Shown: positions 11,601 through 26,600 of the stretch, in pieces
Position numbering within the stretch: position 1 is the stretch's first letter
How the letters are laid out: each line of letters opens with the position of its first letter
Source: Asterias amurensis
Taxonomy: Eukaryota; Echinodermata; Asteroidea; Forcipulatida; Asteriidae
Length of the DNA stretch: 64,000 nucleotides
NCBI RefSeq assembly: GCF_032118995.1
Contig: NC_092660.1
Span: forward strand, 6,711,501 to 6,775,500
Reading direction: 5' to 3'
Translations under genes and position numbers: made by a program
Notes under the pieces: model-generated
What the model was told of the DNA's origin: nothing
The model's database searches: none
Seen by the model: the letters and a program-made list of their open reading frames with translations, nothing else

Positions 11601-14600
11601 TTTCGTTTGAAATGCTGCCAAAGTCAAGAAAACAGCATCTGCATGCCGTACCTCATAAATTATTGAGTACAGAGGGGGATGGATAATGATGGTGATCAGA
11701 AAATAATGAAATATCTTAGCACCCCTAGGGTTGAGAACTGACTTATATCTACAACAACATCATCTTCAAGCAAATCTTAAGGAAAATTTGTAATTATTGG
11801 ACCCCATTGACCTTTACACATCTCAACATGAGTAAACTAAGTCTGAGTCTGTACAAAATGTTTGTTTTCATTTGGTATGAGGCCGGGCACCCCACTTCTT
11901 TCTGAATCCAAATATTTTGATGTTGAGTAGTTGTTGACTGGGGTTCTTAAAGGAACAGGTTGCCTTGGATCGGACGAGTTGGCAGTATAAAATGCATTTT
12001 GTAACCATTTGTTATAAAATGCATATAGGTTGGAAAGATGTTTTAAAAGTAGAATACAATGATCCACACAAATATGCCTTGAAATTGAGTGGTTTTCGTT
12101 TTACCTCGTCGGCTAACATGGTCGGCCATTTATGGGAGTCATATTTTTTTAACCCCATAAATGGCCGACCGTGTTAATCACAAAGCAAAAGGAAAATCAT
12201 GCAATTTCGAGGCAAATTTGTGTGGATCATTGTATTCTACTTTTAAAACATCTTTCCAACCAGTATGCATTTTATAGCAAACGGTTACAAAATGCTTTTT
12301 ATACTGCCAACTCGTCCAATCCAAGGCAACGTGTTCCTTTAAAGAGTGATTGATGTTTGTACAGGTAAGCTAAATTACATGAGACCAGCAATAAGGCTTT
12401 TTTATCACACTATGAAGAATCTGTGTGTTGGACAAGGTTCAGATCTGGCATTGACACTTGCACAGCCCTGTATCCCTGTCTATAAACAAACCCTGCTCCG
12501 GAGGTGTGTAGGTTTGGCATCGGCAGTGGGAAAGCTCAGTGGATTTGGACCTTGTTGAAATATGATGAAGTCATCTGGGATTGAAACCTTGCTGCTTTCA
12601 GTGCAGATCAGAACTTGATCATGTGAAAAGGTCAATATTGTACCAACTACATCCTAGTCTATACATTGAGGTGTTGAGTTACCATACTTCAAATAGTTTC
12701 CAGTGCAGAGTCTCAGTCTGTTAAATTTTGAAGTTGTTTTCTCAAAGAATATTGAACAAATACTTGGAAACGTCAGAAAAAAAATGCTTATCATAAATTA
12801 TCTTTAATAGCAGACTTGCGGGTACAATGGTACAACCATGTTACAATTCTCTTTTGAGGGAGCCGGTTTGGTCTTGATGTTTCGGACAGTTTACTCTGCT
12901 CGTGTTCAGGACAAGATAATTTTCTCCTGAAGACGAGCAGAGTAAACTGTTCAATCTGTCAAGACCAAACCGGCTCTTTTTAGAGCCAACACTCCCTCAA
13001 AGGATAATTAATACATGGGTGTACCTGCAAGTTTACTATTATCAAAAGACAATATGAAATATGATGTGCGTGCAAAACCGGGAATGCTGCTTCTGCGTGC
13101 TTCATTAATCTATAATGCAAAGACATGCATACAGCCTGCCCCACATTATGGCCACTTTCATAGCAACATAAAAAGGGTTTATTTGATACGTTTTACAGTA
13201 TTACAAATACTTTGAGTGCTATTACTTCGAGTGCTATGGTTAAAACTAGTACGACTCCCGAGGTGATCCCCGAGGCGCAGCCGGGGATCACCGAGGGATT
13301 CAGAGTTTTAACCTTAGCACAAGTTAAAGCAGTCAATATTTGTTTTATAACACCCCCAACAGACTATTTATAATCTTCCTACACATAACGTTCGTAGCAC
13401 GTTTCAGATACATAGATGCACAACTGATTGGGTTTGAGGCGGGTAAAAAGACGTCTGGGTACTGCACGCCGTGACACGACCGCCGTCTAGTAAAACTAAG
13501 ACATATCATGTGACATGCTCTAAACCAATGAAAAGGCAGAATATTTATAAGGGGTGTTATAAGTTTGTTTATTCTTATCATTCACACCATGCAAAGCTTC
13601 AAACAGCACAATCCACTGAGTCTACAAAGCTTCTTACCTGTACTTGGAGAGTGAGACTTCATTTCCATCGATGTCTTTAACTGAGAATCCGTAGATATCA
13701 TTGGGGCCATCAGTGGCCTGTTAAGGGTAAACAACACAAACAGATACAGATCAATTATTGACCCAATTCACCTGACGTCATCATCAGAATATCTTGGATG
13801 TGTCATACTGGTGGGCAATGTCATTTGTGTGTTCCATTCAGTGAAGTGCACATTTTAGGCGACGCAACGTTTACACATAAACCTATTGACCACCAAAATG
13901 GTGAGAGTGGTACAGTCGCCGCGTGTGACATGCATGCAAGGGGTCAATAGCCAAGGGATACAGCTTTTTAAAGGCACTTGGACACTTTTGGTGATTAGTC
14001 AAAATAATTGAATTGAAGCATAACAACTTATTTGGTAACAAGCAATGGAAAGCTGTTAAAAGAATAAAACATTGGGAAAAAAAGATCACTCGGACAAAAC
14101 GTATTTTTTGAGAAAGACAAAGAGGAAAGAGGAAAGAGGGTGTTTTATCTCTTTGCAATTTCAATGACCAATTGAGTCCGATTTGTTATTTTATGCATAT
14201 GGTATGGGATACACCAATGTCAATGCTGGTCTTTGACTATTACCAAAGGTGTCCAGTTTCTTTGAACTGGGTGGGTTGTAAGTGTAGTAAATGGAACAAA
14301 CGGATCAGCAAACATTTTAGAAAAGGACCTTGGACAGGCCGACACTTCTGCCATAGGGTTAAAAACGACAGCTAATTTTTCAGCAAGTTGACATACATGT
14401 AGAATGAAAAAGAAAGACATCTTGTCGCTAAGGGGAAAACTACAGTACACCCCAAATTTTACCCAAGAGGGGAGGGGGGTCCCCCCCCCCAGTCCACGCC
14501 TGCTGAAGATCCATAGACTACTTCATGTATGGTATGCATCCATCTAGCTATGGAATGAGGTACATTGCTGGTCTTAATTGACAAACTTGGTCGTTAACAA

Positions 14601-17600
14601 GACCAATGAAACTAAAATCCTCAGACCATGTGACCTGTGACATCACATGTTTACAAAAGAGCCACAGAGCCTGGAACACATTTTGTACACAGCTCAATGG
14701 AAGAAGACATGAAATCTTAAATTTTATGGAGATTGCACTGCCTAATTCTTATCAACTTTTGATATGTTAAAAGGGGACACATCTCAAAACTTTTCCAGCT
14801 ATTACTTTCATAACACTTGGATTTATGTGGAAATTATGACACAAAATGTCAAATTTCCCATAGGACCAGTGTAGTATCTAGCCTGCCAGAATACCTAAAG
14901 AATGCACAAGATCACACTTATTGTAAACAAACTTCACAGTTTATAATATTATGAAACGGTCTTTTGCATTGTTACCGTCTACCAACCATGCCAACCTGTG
15001 TACATGTAGGCCTACAGCCAATGTCCAAATTGCATCATCATGTTATTGAGTATTAAACCACGATACTTTAATACAACTGTATTATTTTGTGCTCTGTCAT
15101 GTGAAATCCAATAACTAAATGCCAAATCACAAGATTTGAGTTTGAGGGGGAAATGACAATTGACGATGTTATTCTTCCTTCCTCAAACATGAGGCAATAG
15201 CTTTCAGTGGTTTTAATGCACATTCCAAATGGTGAACTTTGCCAAACTGGGGACCCTATGACCTATTCTATTGTCCTCTTTTGTCAAAGGTTCCCGGATT
15301 TAATATAAAACTACTCACACACCCACACACCAACATAAAATGTTAATAGTGCTGTTTTGTTTTCATACATGTAGTTCATTAGAAGGTTACGAGGAAATAA
15401 GCTCATAACTTGAGCATGAATGAAATGGGACAATCCTGGGCAATATAAACCTAACTTTCATTGCCATATGGTATTTATAGTACAATGTACAAAAAGTAAA
15501 AATGAAACCTAAATTTCTTAAGTGATAGTCAAAAGTTGCATTCCTTAGTTCAAACATCAACTGGAACTGGTACAGACTGTTGAAACATTGGATGACTGTT
15601 TCATTTTTGTAACTTGATTGATGTGTCAATCAATTAATACCAAATTTAAACATAAGAAGCAACTATAACTTGCGGGTACAACCATGTTTAAATCTCTTTT
15701 GGGAAAAGGGTTAACTCTGGAAAGAGTCTTTGTGGTCTCTGCGTTTCAAACAGTAGGGCCTATTACTCTGCACATCTTCCAGAAACAAGAAGAGCATACA
15801 TGTACTTTTCATAACGTCCAAGATGAGCAGAGTAGGCTATACTGTTGGAAATGTCCAGACCAGAATGTCAACTCTTTCAGAGCCAACACTCCTCAAAAAA
15901 GAGAATTGTACCAGCAAGTTGACAAGTTAGTTACTTCCTATTTTAAACCACATCACGCAAAACTTCAACCATCACATAAATTTCACACATAAAGTAAAAA
16001 GAAAATTATTCCGAAAGCCAGATTTCTCTTGTCTTGTGGTTAATGTAACACGAGTATACATTGTAGTTTACCCCAAAAATTTCAAAATACGTTACCGTGG
16101 CTTTGGGCATAGTTAAGTACTACAGTGTCGCCTCGTTTACTTGCTGCAAAACTTGACCAAATGATTTCACATTAAATTACTAGTAATTGAAACAGCAACC
16201 TCTTCTGTGTTGATTTTATAATTACTCACAATACCCCCATCTAGTTACACTTTGACCCTGTGTAACACATGAGAATAATGTAAGCTTTGAATCAATAGAG
16301 ATAAGAAATATGGATGTTACATAATCTCTACTGAGTATAATTTATACTGAAGGGCGTGAGAAAATAATGCCTGTATGACTTCTTGCTCTATAGTATGCAT
16401 TGAGGATTCTGTGTGTGTACACCCAAGCAGATTCTTGCCATTTCATGGGAGGATTGTCAGTCATGAATGTGTAGCAAATATAAATGTACCATTGCACACT
16501 ACGTCATTCACTGTGTATTTTTTGTTCCATTCACCGTAATTCTTTTGTCCATCTAATTTGTCCAATTGCACGTTCTGTCCTCATCACGATGCATGGCACA
16601 CATTACATGTTTATTACGCATGTTTTAAAACTTACAGCAGTACAGTTGGCCTTTAGTCACTGTTAACTCCAAACAGTCAGAAATGGGTGTTATGTCACAA
16701 TTAAATATTGTTTGCTTAGTGATAATATATGTTCATCTGTTTGAAGATGGAATGTTCCATTCATACTCGACTCTGTTGAAAAGAACATTCCATCTTTCAA
16801 CCCATGAAAATATTTGCACCATTGCACTCATAAACATTCATTGTTTGTATAGCAATTCAGCATATTTTTTGTCTCTATATTTATTATTTGTTGTTAACCT
16901 TTGATCGTAGTCTGAATGGCTTCTGACAGACACAAAAGGGAGCCAGCAAACATTAAATTAGGGGTAGATGTAGATAGCTCAGTTGGTTGAGCACTGGCAC
17001 ACTACTCCAGAGGTTACAGGTTGAAATCATTTTCTTGTTTTCAACCGAAAAATACAAACCAGTCTGCCACACAACAAATGAAACAAGTGATAAATCACCA
17101 TCCAGCTTTAAAAGAACAGTTAACTTGTGTACATTTTTTCAGAAGTTAAAGATGTACTGCTGTTCATTATTATTACCTTGTATTGTGTTGTCAAAATTAG
17201 TTAAATTGTCAAAATTGGCTGAAATATTAAAAGCTCTCAGACTCAGATATTTTCCTGTAGTGGAGGAAGTTATTAAGACTCACTTGAAACATTGAATGAA
17301 AATATCTGTCAGTGATTAATCATTTTACTTAGTTATAAAGATGACCCAATGCATAGAGGTCATACAGCCAAGGTAAACCGACTATGAAACAATGGAAAAA
17401 ACACAGATATGTATGCGTGGCGCACAAGACTAGCCAACGAACAACCGACTGGCCAACAAACAACCTCCTTTTGACCTCTATGCCTGGGTGCCCCACTCAA
17501 ATGACAATGGGCCGAATAAATAAAAACTAGCAACTACTTATCAAGTTAAAGGTTCAGCATTAGCAAGAAGACTGAAAAGTAAAAGATCAGACATGAACAT

Positions 17601-20600
17601 TTTGCTCGCTGGATTACCTTTCACTTATAGACATATAAATAAAAACGACATTTTACTAACATACTGTAGCAATTACTTGTATTTTTACAAGCTACTGTAC
17701 GAGGAGCTTGAGATTTTACTTACACAACTACAACAGTGTTGCATATATGGCTCGGTATAGCGTCAGTATTAACCATTTAGCCACTGGACCGCCCAGCCGC
17801 CTATCGATATACTGTATGTGGTAGGAGGAAACCTTGCCAGCTTGTGTTTGTACAAAAAAAGGAACGTGATGATGAAATAATTTAGCTTTTACATGTTACC
17901 CAACAAAACGCTTATTAGTAAACACAAAGGAAACTGTATTTATTCATCATTCATGATAATATTGTCGAAAACTCACGCCTTCACATTTAATCAGTATAAT
18001 AATTGAGTCAGATAAAAGCCTTGAAAAGCTATTGTGTCCATTTTATCCTTACAAACAAATATTCGCCATAAAAATTACCGTAGCCGTTTAACGAGAGACA
18101 TTCATTGTTCTCATGCGACCTTGTACTTTTATACAAATATTAAGGTTCAAATTGTGCATAAAGTTAAGCTGTGGCTATCTTTTAAAATTTGGACTACGAT
18201 TCCAGTAATTAAGTGCAAGAATCTTGATATATACTAGTTTTCAGCAAACTCGGGCGGTGCAGGGACTACATGGTTAAAGGGTTATTTTTCCCTTGGCCTA
18301 ATGATCCAACTGTAAATGTTACTTATAAATTTGTTGTGTACTTTAATTGCTCTAAAAGAACCAATCTCTGGAGCTCTGGCGTGGAGAGGCTGGCTGTTTC
18401 CTCAAATGGCCACTGCCGCCATCAAAAAATTGACTAAGTGGAAACTGCCACGCCTGCATTTCAGTTAAACGCTATTGATCTGCGAGTCCATGCCTCTATT
18501 GTTATACTCTTGAATACCCCGCTATTGTGCTTTTCTCCGACCACTTACTAATCCGCTCAAGTAAATGGTGTTTTTCCAGTAAAAGGTTATTTACAGAGAT
18601 TTGAGCAAATTCTCATGCCTGATCTTAAACTTATCGACATTTTGTTAATGCTGGCCTTTATACGGCCCAGTATCTTGTGAAACTATCAGGTAATAGTAAA
18701 ATGTCGGTTTTATTTACATTTCAATAAGAAGAGTCCCTCAAGCATTGATTTTACCTTCTACTAGTTCGACCAATTACTAGCAATATTAAGGCTTACTTTT
18801 ATTTAGAAGGATTTAAGTAAAAGACTAGTAAAAGCAAATGCTAGTTTTTATTTATCTGGCCCATTATGCTTATTAATTGTCTACTATGATTTCTTTTCAG
18901 TACCCAATATTTCATGCATTGGGCATGGCATGCAAGAAAGCATGGTGTTTGTTTTGAGAAATTGAAACAGCATCATCTATTAAAATTTGTTGAGAGAACA
19001 AACATTCTTATAATTCAAGTCCTTTCAAAACAAAGCGTGATGCAACTTTTACTCAAAGTCTTCTGGAAATTTGTAAAGAAAGCAAAAGGAACCCGCAATT
19101 ACGCATGGCATGCAAGAAAGTATGGTTTTTGTTTTGAGAAATTGAAACAGCATCATCTATTAAAATTTGTTGAGAGAACAAACATTCTTATAATTCAAGT
19201 CCTTTCAAAACAAAGCGTGATGCAACTTTGACTCAAAGTCTTCTGAAAATATGTAAAGAAAGCAAAAAGAACCCGAAATTACGTTAGAAACAAAAATTCA
19301 ACAAATGCCGTTAGTTGGGGTTCAAATCACCAGGTTGCTGGGCTGAAAGTTGGGGGAAAGTTACACTCTAAATTAATTTTTTTAATATCAAACCACAACA
19401 GAAAATGGTAAACTGACTGGGTAAATTTTCACTTAATTTTATCAGAAGGGGATTTGAACCTGTGACATCTGGATTTAAAATGTGTCGGTGCTCTTCAGAC
19501 TAAGCTATTTTTTCAGACCTCTAGTAAGAAGCCAAAACAAAGATATTGAACAAATAGAGAGACTACCTTACCTACATGTACATTAAGGTGAGATACATAA
19601 AGCTCAGTTGGAGGAGCACCAGTACATTAACGTAGAGTCCACACAGGTTCTAGTCAATTATAATTTGATTACTTTATTAAAATTGATTTAAAATTTACCC
19701 AGTCAGTTTGCAGCTTAATACTAACAAGTCATAAGTGAACTGCCTGCCACGTTCTCGGTTGTATCCTGAACTTGGGCACAATACCTTGTTTCATTGACAG
19801 TTTTAAGTTAAATGGCTTCTGACTTGACACATGACATGGTACTTTGGCTGACGTCGATTTCACCAAACTCTTTCCAACTTAGGATTAATTTTAGGACTTA
19901 GGACAAGTTTAGTTCCCTAAGGACGCAATGAACCCATCCTAAGTTAGGACTTGAAGTTACTCGTCCTAAATCGAGATAGGATTAATCCTAGCATTTGTGA
20001 AATCGGCTGTGGGTAACCTTATTCTAGTAAGCAAGATTGTTTAGTGCATGGCTACGTCCATGACTTCAGTGAAACTCCAAGTCTGTACTCAAAACACAAC
20101 AGAGCAAAATTTCATTGCTCTGCTTATCCAAAGAGAAAACTCGAGCTACTGTAAGTAGAAAGGTTTGTCACACGTTAAGCAAACGCTAGGCAAGTAAACT
20201 TAGGATTCTTTATTCATGCTTAAGCCCCTTTCACAAGAGAGCGATTTAGCAAGGGTCCCTTGCTAAATTGTAGCCAGGTTGCAAAATTTTACAAAATGTA
20301 CCTTGTGTGAAAGGACCACAATTTTTAGAGTGTCCCGGGTCGGTCCCTTGTAAAATCTTGTCCAACATTGCTACATTTTGTCGGAGCTCCGGACCTACGA
20401 CAAAATCTTATACTAGCGGAATTTTTGACCAAGGACGTGCGCTACATCATCGTGTGAAGGGAATCCTTGTTTATTGACTGACGTCCTGGGTGCAGTTGCC
20501 CATACAGTGCATGCTATTGTAGGTGCTAACTTGTCCCATCGAGATGATCAGGATTACCAATACTTTCATGGCACACAAGGGTTGTTAGTTTTTATTCTTT

Positions 20601-23600
20601 GCAGTGTGAAAGCTCACAAAATTAGTCACACAAGGAGATAACAAAATCCATGCTCGTAAATTTTGTAGCAAGGGACCCTGGCTCTATTTGTTGTCGTGTG
20701 AAAAGGGCTTTACACATCACTTGTTTACAAGGATAGAGCACTAAGCAGAGAATGGAGGGTGTGAGCACAGAATTCTACTCATCAAATAAGCAAAGCCACA
20801 AAATCAGGCTCATGTCACCCCATTTACAAAGACAGCTCTTGAGAGGCAAGGAACTGGAGTTAAAACTGTGGATTATGGCCGGGACTACATCGGAGCCCCT
20901 GCAATTTTTGCTAGCAAAACAATGTACTGATTAATGCTTGTAGTATCTTTGGGGGGGGGGGGGGTATTGTGTGTAATCCCGGTTTACAGATGATCTCTGT
21001 CCTGTTGCTGTACGAATTGGGCATACAAGAATGGACAGGCTGTCTTTGAATTCGGCTCAAACAGGAATAAGTCCGAGCATGGTCCGAGTATGGTCCGAGC
21101 ATGGAGTATCCGAGATTCCAGCATGTACCATATCAGCCATAGGTCGCGGTCAAAGTTCTGCAATTCACAGTGATTGCCTACTCATAGTTTCTCACTAGGC
21201 AACATCAACTCCCAGTGCTTAATATAATGTGAACCTTCGTTGTCTTTCCTTTGTCAAGCCATTGTTTCATAGTGGCAGTGTTTTCAAAAGTATACCTGCA
21301 AAAGCTGCAAAAGGTTCTTGAAAATAATACCGCTGTTTGGCACGAACATTTTTTGGGAAAAGCAACCGGAAGTGGTTAAAAAGCAGGAAACATTTTTAAA
21401 TGTACACACATCGATGTATTTGGGTAAAACCAAAATGCATACTCTATCTACACGATGCAAATTTAAGAGTCAGTTCAGGTAAATAATTGACATAGTTGCT
21501 CACGGTCAAAAAATGATTTTTTTTTTTATACTTTGTTGGTGGAAGGGCCTTGGGGTGCAAGTAAACAAAACTGCATTTTCAATTCTATATATAGCCCGTT
21601 GCCATGGTTACGGCTCATTTTGTTTTTTGGCCATTTTAGGCCGATTTTGGGGTTTGAACAACTGGTTTTTAGCTCATATTTACAACTCCACCCCACCAAA
21701 ATGCAAAATTAGTTCAAAAAACCTTTTATATCACTACAAAGTATCATCCTTGGCCTTCCTTGAGAAAAAAAATTATTGCTTTAAATATCACCCTTGTGCT
21801 ATTTTTGCATCATGCATTACAGTATGTTTTTAGAACTTGCAAAATCGACATTTTTACCCTATTTTTGGACCCCAAAATGTCAACTTGCCAGGGGTCTCAG
21901 AAAATTTTCCTTTCAGCTGTGATTAGGGCCAACATTGGTCTTTCCATATCTGGTGTCAAAAACTTGGGCAATTGTATCCTGTTGTGACAGTACTGCCTCA
22001 AAACTAGACTTTTTTCCCCAAAACGTGAAAAATGCCTTTTTAAGGGTCTTTTCACATAATATCGACATACATGTCCACGGTTAAAAAAAAGAATATTTTT
22101 CTTATACTTTGTGGATGGTAGGGACTTGGGGTCCAAATAACATCATTTATATTTCAAATCATAATACAACACGTTGCCATGGTAACAGTTCATTTGTGTT
22201 TAGGCCACTTTAGGCTGATTTTGGGGTCTGAAAAACTGTTTTTTTAGTTAATATTTACAACTCCACCCCACCAAAAAACAAAAATATTTCATAAAACCTT
22301 TTACATCACTACAAAGTATCATCCTTGGCTTTACTTGAGACAAAAAAATATTGCTATAAATTTCACCCTTGTGCTATTTTTAGAACGTGCATTAGAGTAT
22401 GTTTTTAGAACTTGCCAAATCAACATTTTTACCATATTTTTTGCCCTCAAAATTTCATTTTTTCAGGGGTCTCAGAATATTTTCCTTTCGGTTTTGATCA
22501 GGGCCAAAATTTGTCTTTGTATTTCTGGTAAGAAAAACTTGGGCAAGTGTATCCTGATGTTAACAGTACTGTCTCAAAAATAGACTTTTTTCCCCCAAAC
22601 AGAAAAATGCATTTTGAATTGTTTTTTCTTCATATTCAATTTCTAACATTAAAAAGTAATAATTCTATCAATCTTGCAGCTTTTCCTAAGCACTAGTGGA
22701 TTACCCAACATTGATCAGGAACTGTTGATGACCTTAATTTTAGAATTTGCCCGGCCCCGGCCCAATCATATTTCTTGACATTGCATAAAACAATGTTTTG
22801 TGAATAGCGCCTATTTTTTTTAAAGTGTTCCCTTTCGGTTGTTATTGGTGTTTTCATGTCTTCTGGGTAGAAACACTGTGTTTATTGTATCCTGTTGTGA
22901 CTGATCATGCCTTGAGTATGTTTCCATGCCCTTTGAGTAATTAATACAAAGTTTTTATTTAAACATAATGGTATCCAACCAAACCATAACCAATGCTTTG
23001 CCACTGAGAGTTCTTGATTTGGCTACTTTACCTATTGTACAGGTATGATTCCCATTGCAAGTAGAGTGCGATGAGCATTCTTTACAAGTTGTCTTTAATA
23101 CAGGGCCTACTCTCCTTGGTCCCTGCCTGCTACCAAATGTAAAACTTTTCATAGAGATAGAGATCATAAACAATGTAGTTTCTGTGCTTGAGGCAGATGG
23201 TTTGGAGCATCCAATCATGTCCAACACAAATGTGGGAAATTAAAAAACCCGCTTAAAAGTGTTGGAAAAGTTTGCCAAGATCTCATTAAAAACAATGATA
23301 CTAACGATTTGCAAGATGAGCGTAAAAGATCAGTTAAAAGGAACACGTTGCCTGGGATCGGTCAAGTTGGTCTTTAAAATGCGTTTGTAACCGTTTGTTA
23401 TAAAATGCATGGTTAGAAAGATGTGTGGATCATTATATTCTACTTTTAAAATATCTTTCTATTCATATGCATTTTGTAATGAACGTTTACAAACGCTTTT
23501 CAAAGACCAACTCGACCGATCCAAGGCAACGTGTTCCTTTAATGAAACAGCATTGAAAGAAGTTGTAAATACTTGCACCTGCTCAACATAAATAAGTAAG

Positions 23601-26600
23601 ATGCATTTGCAGTGACAAAAGTTTATTCAGGCTAGTTTGATAATTTTTCCATTCACTATCTTACTAATTCATAATTATTATATATGTCTCTGAGAACGAT
23701 CAACAAAAAACATTGTCAAACACTACCTGCTGAATTGTTTATAACGTTAAATAAACCAACTCTTTTATTGTTTGCAACAGTACAATTGAAAGGAACCCCA
23801 CCATGGATTGGGGAACTGCTTACAGAAGGCCAAAGCAGGTGAATGGCCATTTAGATACTTTGGATACAGTACTTGCTCACTTTTAGAGCCTCTTTGTTCT
23901 GATAGGGATGAAAATGTTTAGTTTGGTAGCGGGCAGGGGACCAAGAAGACTGTTATAAGGCCATGTATAGACAAGAATAGTAAAGAATGCTCATAGACTA
24001 CTTCTCTTCTTGCAATGTGAATCATACCTGTACAACTATATAGGTAAAGTAGTCATGACAAAACAAGAACTCTCAGTGGCAAAGCATGGTTAGTAACTTT
24101 TTAATTGTTACTTAAAGATTATGGAAACAGTGCCACATTTTTTTAACAAGCATGCTAGTTTTTGTTTTTTATCATTTCAAACTAAGGGATAACTTCAAAA
24201 TGCATTTTTATTGTTTTTGGAAAAATTACCATGTTTGAGGCAGAAGTGTCACAATAGGATACAATAAAACAAAGTGTTTCTCCCCAGCAGACATGCAAAC
24301 CATAATGATAGCCCAATCACAACAAAAAGGGAAATATTCTGAAAACCAATACAAAATTAATACAGTACAAACGTTTTTGATGTGCAAGGGGAATTAAAAA
24401 ATGTGACTTACAAAAAAGAGGCGCTGTTCACAAAACTTTGAAATTTTTATGCAATGCCAAGAAATATGATTGGGCCGGGGCCGGGGTGGGGCCGGGCCGG
24501 GCAAATTCTAAGATTTAGGTCACCAACAAGTCCTGATCAATGTTTGGTAATGCACTAAGCCTACAGAGTGCTTATGAAAAGCTGCAAGATTGATGGAATT
24601 ATTACTAACTTCTTAATGTTATAAATTCAAAATGAAGCAAATATTATTTCAAAATGCATTTCTCTATGTTTTCGGGGAAAAGGGTCTATTTTTGAGACAG
24701 TACTGTTAACATCAGGATACAATTGCCCGAGTTTTTCTTACCAGAAATACAAATACAAATTTTGGCCCTGATCAAAACCGAAAGGAAAATATTCTGAGAC
24801 CCCTAAAAAAAAGAAATTTTGAGAGCAAAAAATATGGTAAAAATGATGATTTTGCAAGTTCTAAAAACATACTCTAATGCACGTTCTTAAAATAGCACAA
24901 GGGTGAAATTTATAGCAATATTTTTTTTGTCTCAAGTAAAGCCAAGGATGATAATTTGTAGTGATGGAAAAGGTTTTATGAAATATTTTTGTTTTTTGGT
25001 GGGGTGGAGTTGTAAATATTAACTAAAAAAAAAGTTTTTCAGACCCCAAAATTGGCCTAAAGTGGCCTAAACACAAATGAACTGTTACCATGGCAACGTG
25101 TTATATTATGATTTGAAATGTTAATGTTGTTTATTTGGACCCCAAGTCCCTACCATCCACAAAGTATAAGAAAAATATTCTTTTTTTTTACCGTGGACAC
25201 GTATGTCGATATTATGTGAAAAGACCCTCAAAAAGGCATTTTTCACGTTTTGGGGAAAAAAGTCTAGTTTTGAGGCAGTACTGTCACAACAGGATACAAT
25301 TGCCCAAGTTTTTGACACCAGGTATGGAAAGACCAATGTTGGCCCTAATCACAGCCGAAAGGAAAATTTTCTGAGACCCCTGGCAAGTTGACATTTTGGG
25401 ATCCAAAAATAGGGTAAAAATGTCGATTTGGCAGGTTCTAAAATAATACTGTAATGCATGATGCAAAAACAGCACAAGGGTGATATTTAAAGCAATAATT
25501 TTTTTTCTCAAGGAAGGCCAAGGATGATACTTTGTAGTGATATAAAAGGTTTTTTGAAATAATGTTGCATTTTGGTGGGGTGGAGTTGTAAATATGAGCT
25601 AAAAACCAGCTTTTCAGACCCCAAAATCGGCCTAAAAAGTCCAAAAACAAAATGAGCCGTAACCATGGCAACGAGCTATATATAGAATTGAAAATGCAAT
25701 TTTGTTTACTTGCACCCCAAGGCCCTTCCACCAACAAAGTATAAAAAAAATATCATTTTTTGACCGTGAGCAACTACGTCAATTATTTACCTGAACTGAC
25801 TCTTAAAGGAACACGTTGCCTTGGATCGGACGAGGTGGTCAAAACAAAAGCGTTTGTAACCGTTTTTTATAAAATGCATATGGTTGGAAAGATGTTTTTA
25901 AAGTAGAGCACAATGATCCACACAAGTTTGCCTCGAAATTGCGTGGTTTTCCTTCTACTGTGCGAACTAACATGGTCGGCCATTTATGGGAGTCAAAATT
26001 TTGACCCCCATAAATGGCCGACGTGTTAGTCGACAAGGTAAAAGAAAAACCACGCAATTTCGAGGCATGTTTGTGTGGACCATTGTATTCTACTTTTACA
26101 ACATCTTTCTACCCATATGCATTTTATAAAAAACATTTACAAACGCTTTTCAAAGACCAACTCGACCGATCCAAGGCAACGTGTTCCTTTAACATCTATT
26201 AACTTGCATCATGTTTACTCACCATGATGCTACATGTAGTGTTGCTCAACAGTCTGTATGTTAAAATACTTAATGCTGTTGCCTTCAATCGCTGCATTAT
26301 TGATCTACCATAACTGAACAAAGAGGAAAGAAAATCGAGGCAGTCCAACTTTACTAGGAGGCTAATCTGAACAAGTTCCCAATGCTTTAAGAGGACACAA
26401 ACACCCTCAGTGCATGATTGCAACTGTAAGGACCCCACTGTGTGAATACATTGTACATTATAATAACCTATGGTGCAGCACCCTCATCAAAATCAATATC
26501 AGAATGTGAACTTATGCATTGTGGGGGAACACCATACACATGTAGCCTGAAGCATGTATTATCGGGACTGTATACTTTATTTTTGAAAGGGGAAACAGCA

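Noticed and set aside
18914-19231. 105-codon frame over the 180-bp tandem repeat
   Set aside because: The frame is explained by the unit length being a multiple of three; no domain, splice sites or codon bias support a gene.
21513-21833. 106-codon frame in the left arm of the giant foldback
   Set aside because: Low-complexity, Phe/Lys-rich translation of AT-rich repeat sequence. Equivalent frames in the other units are not conserved as protein.
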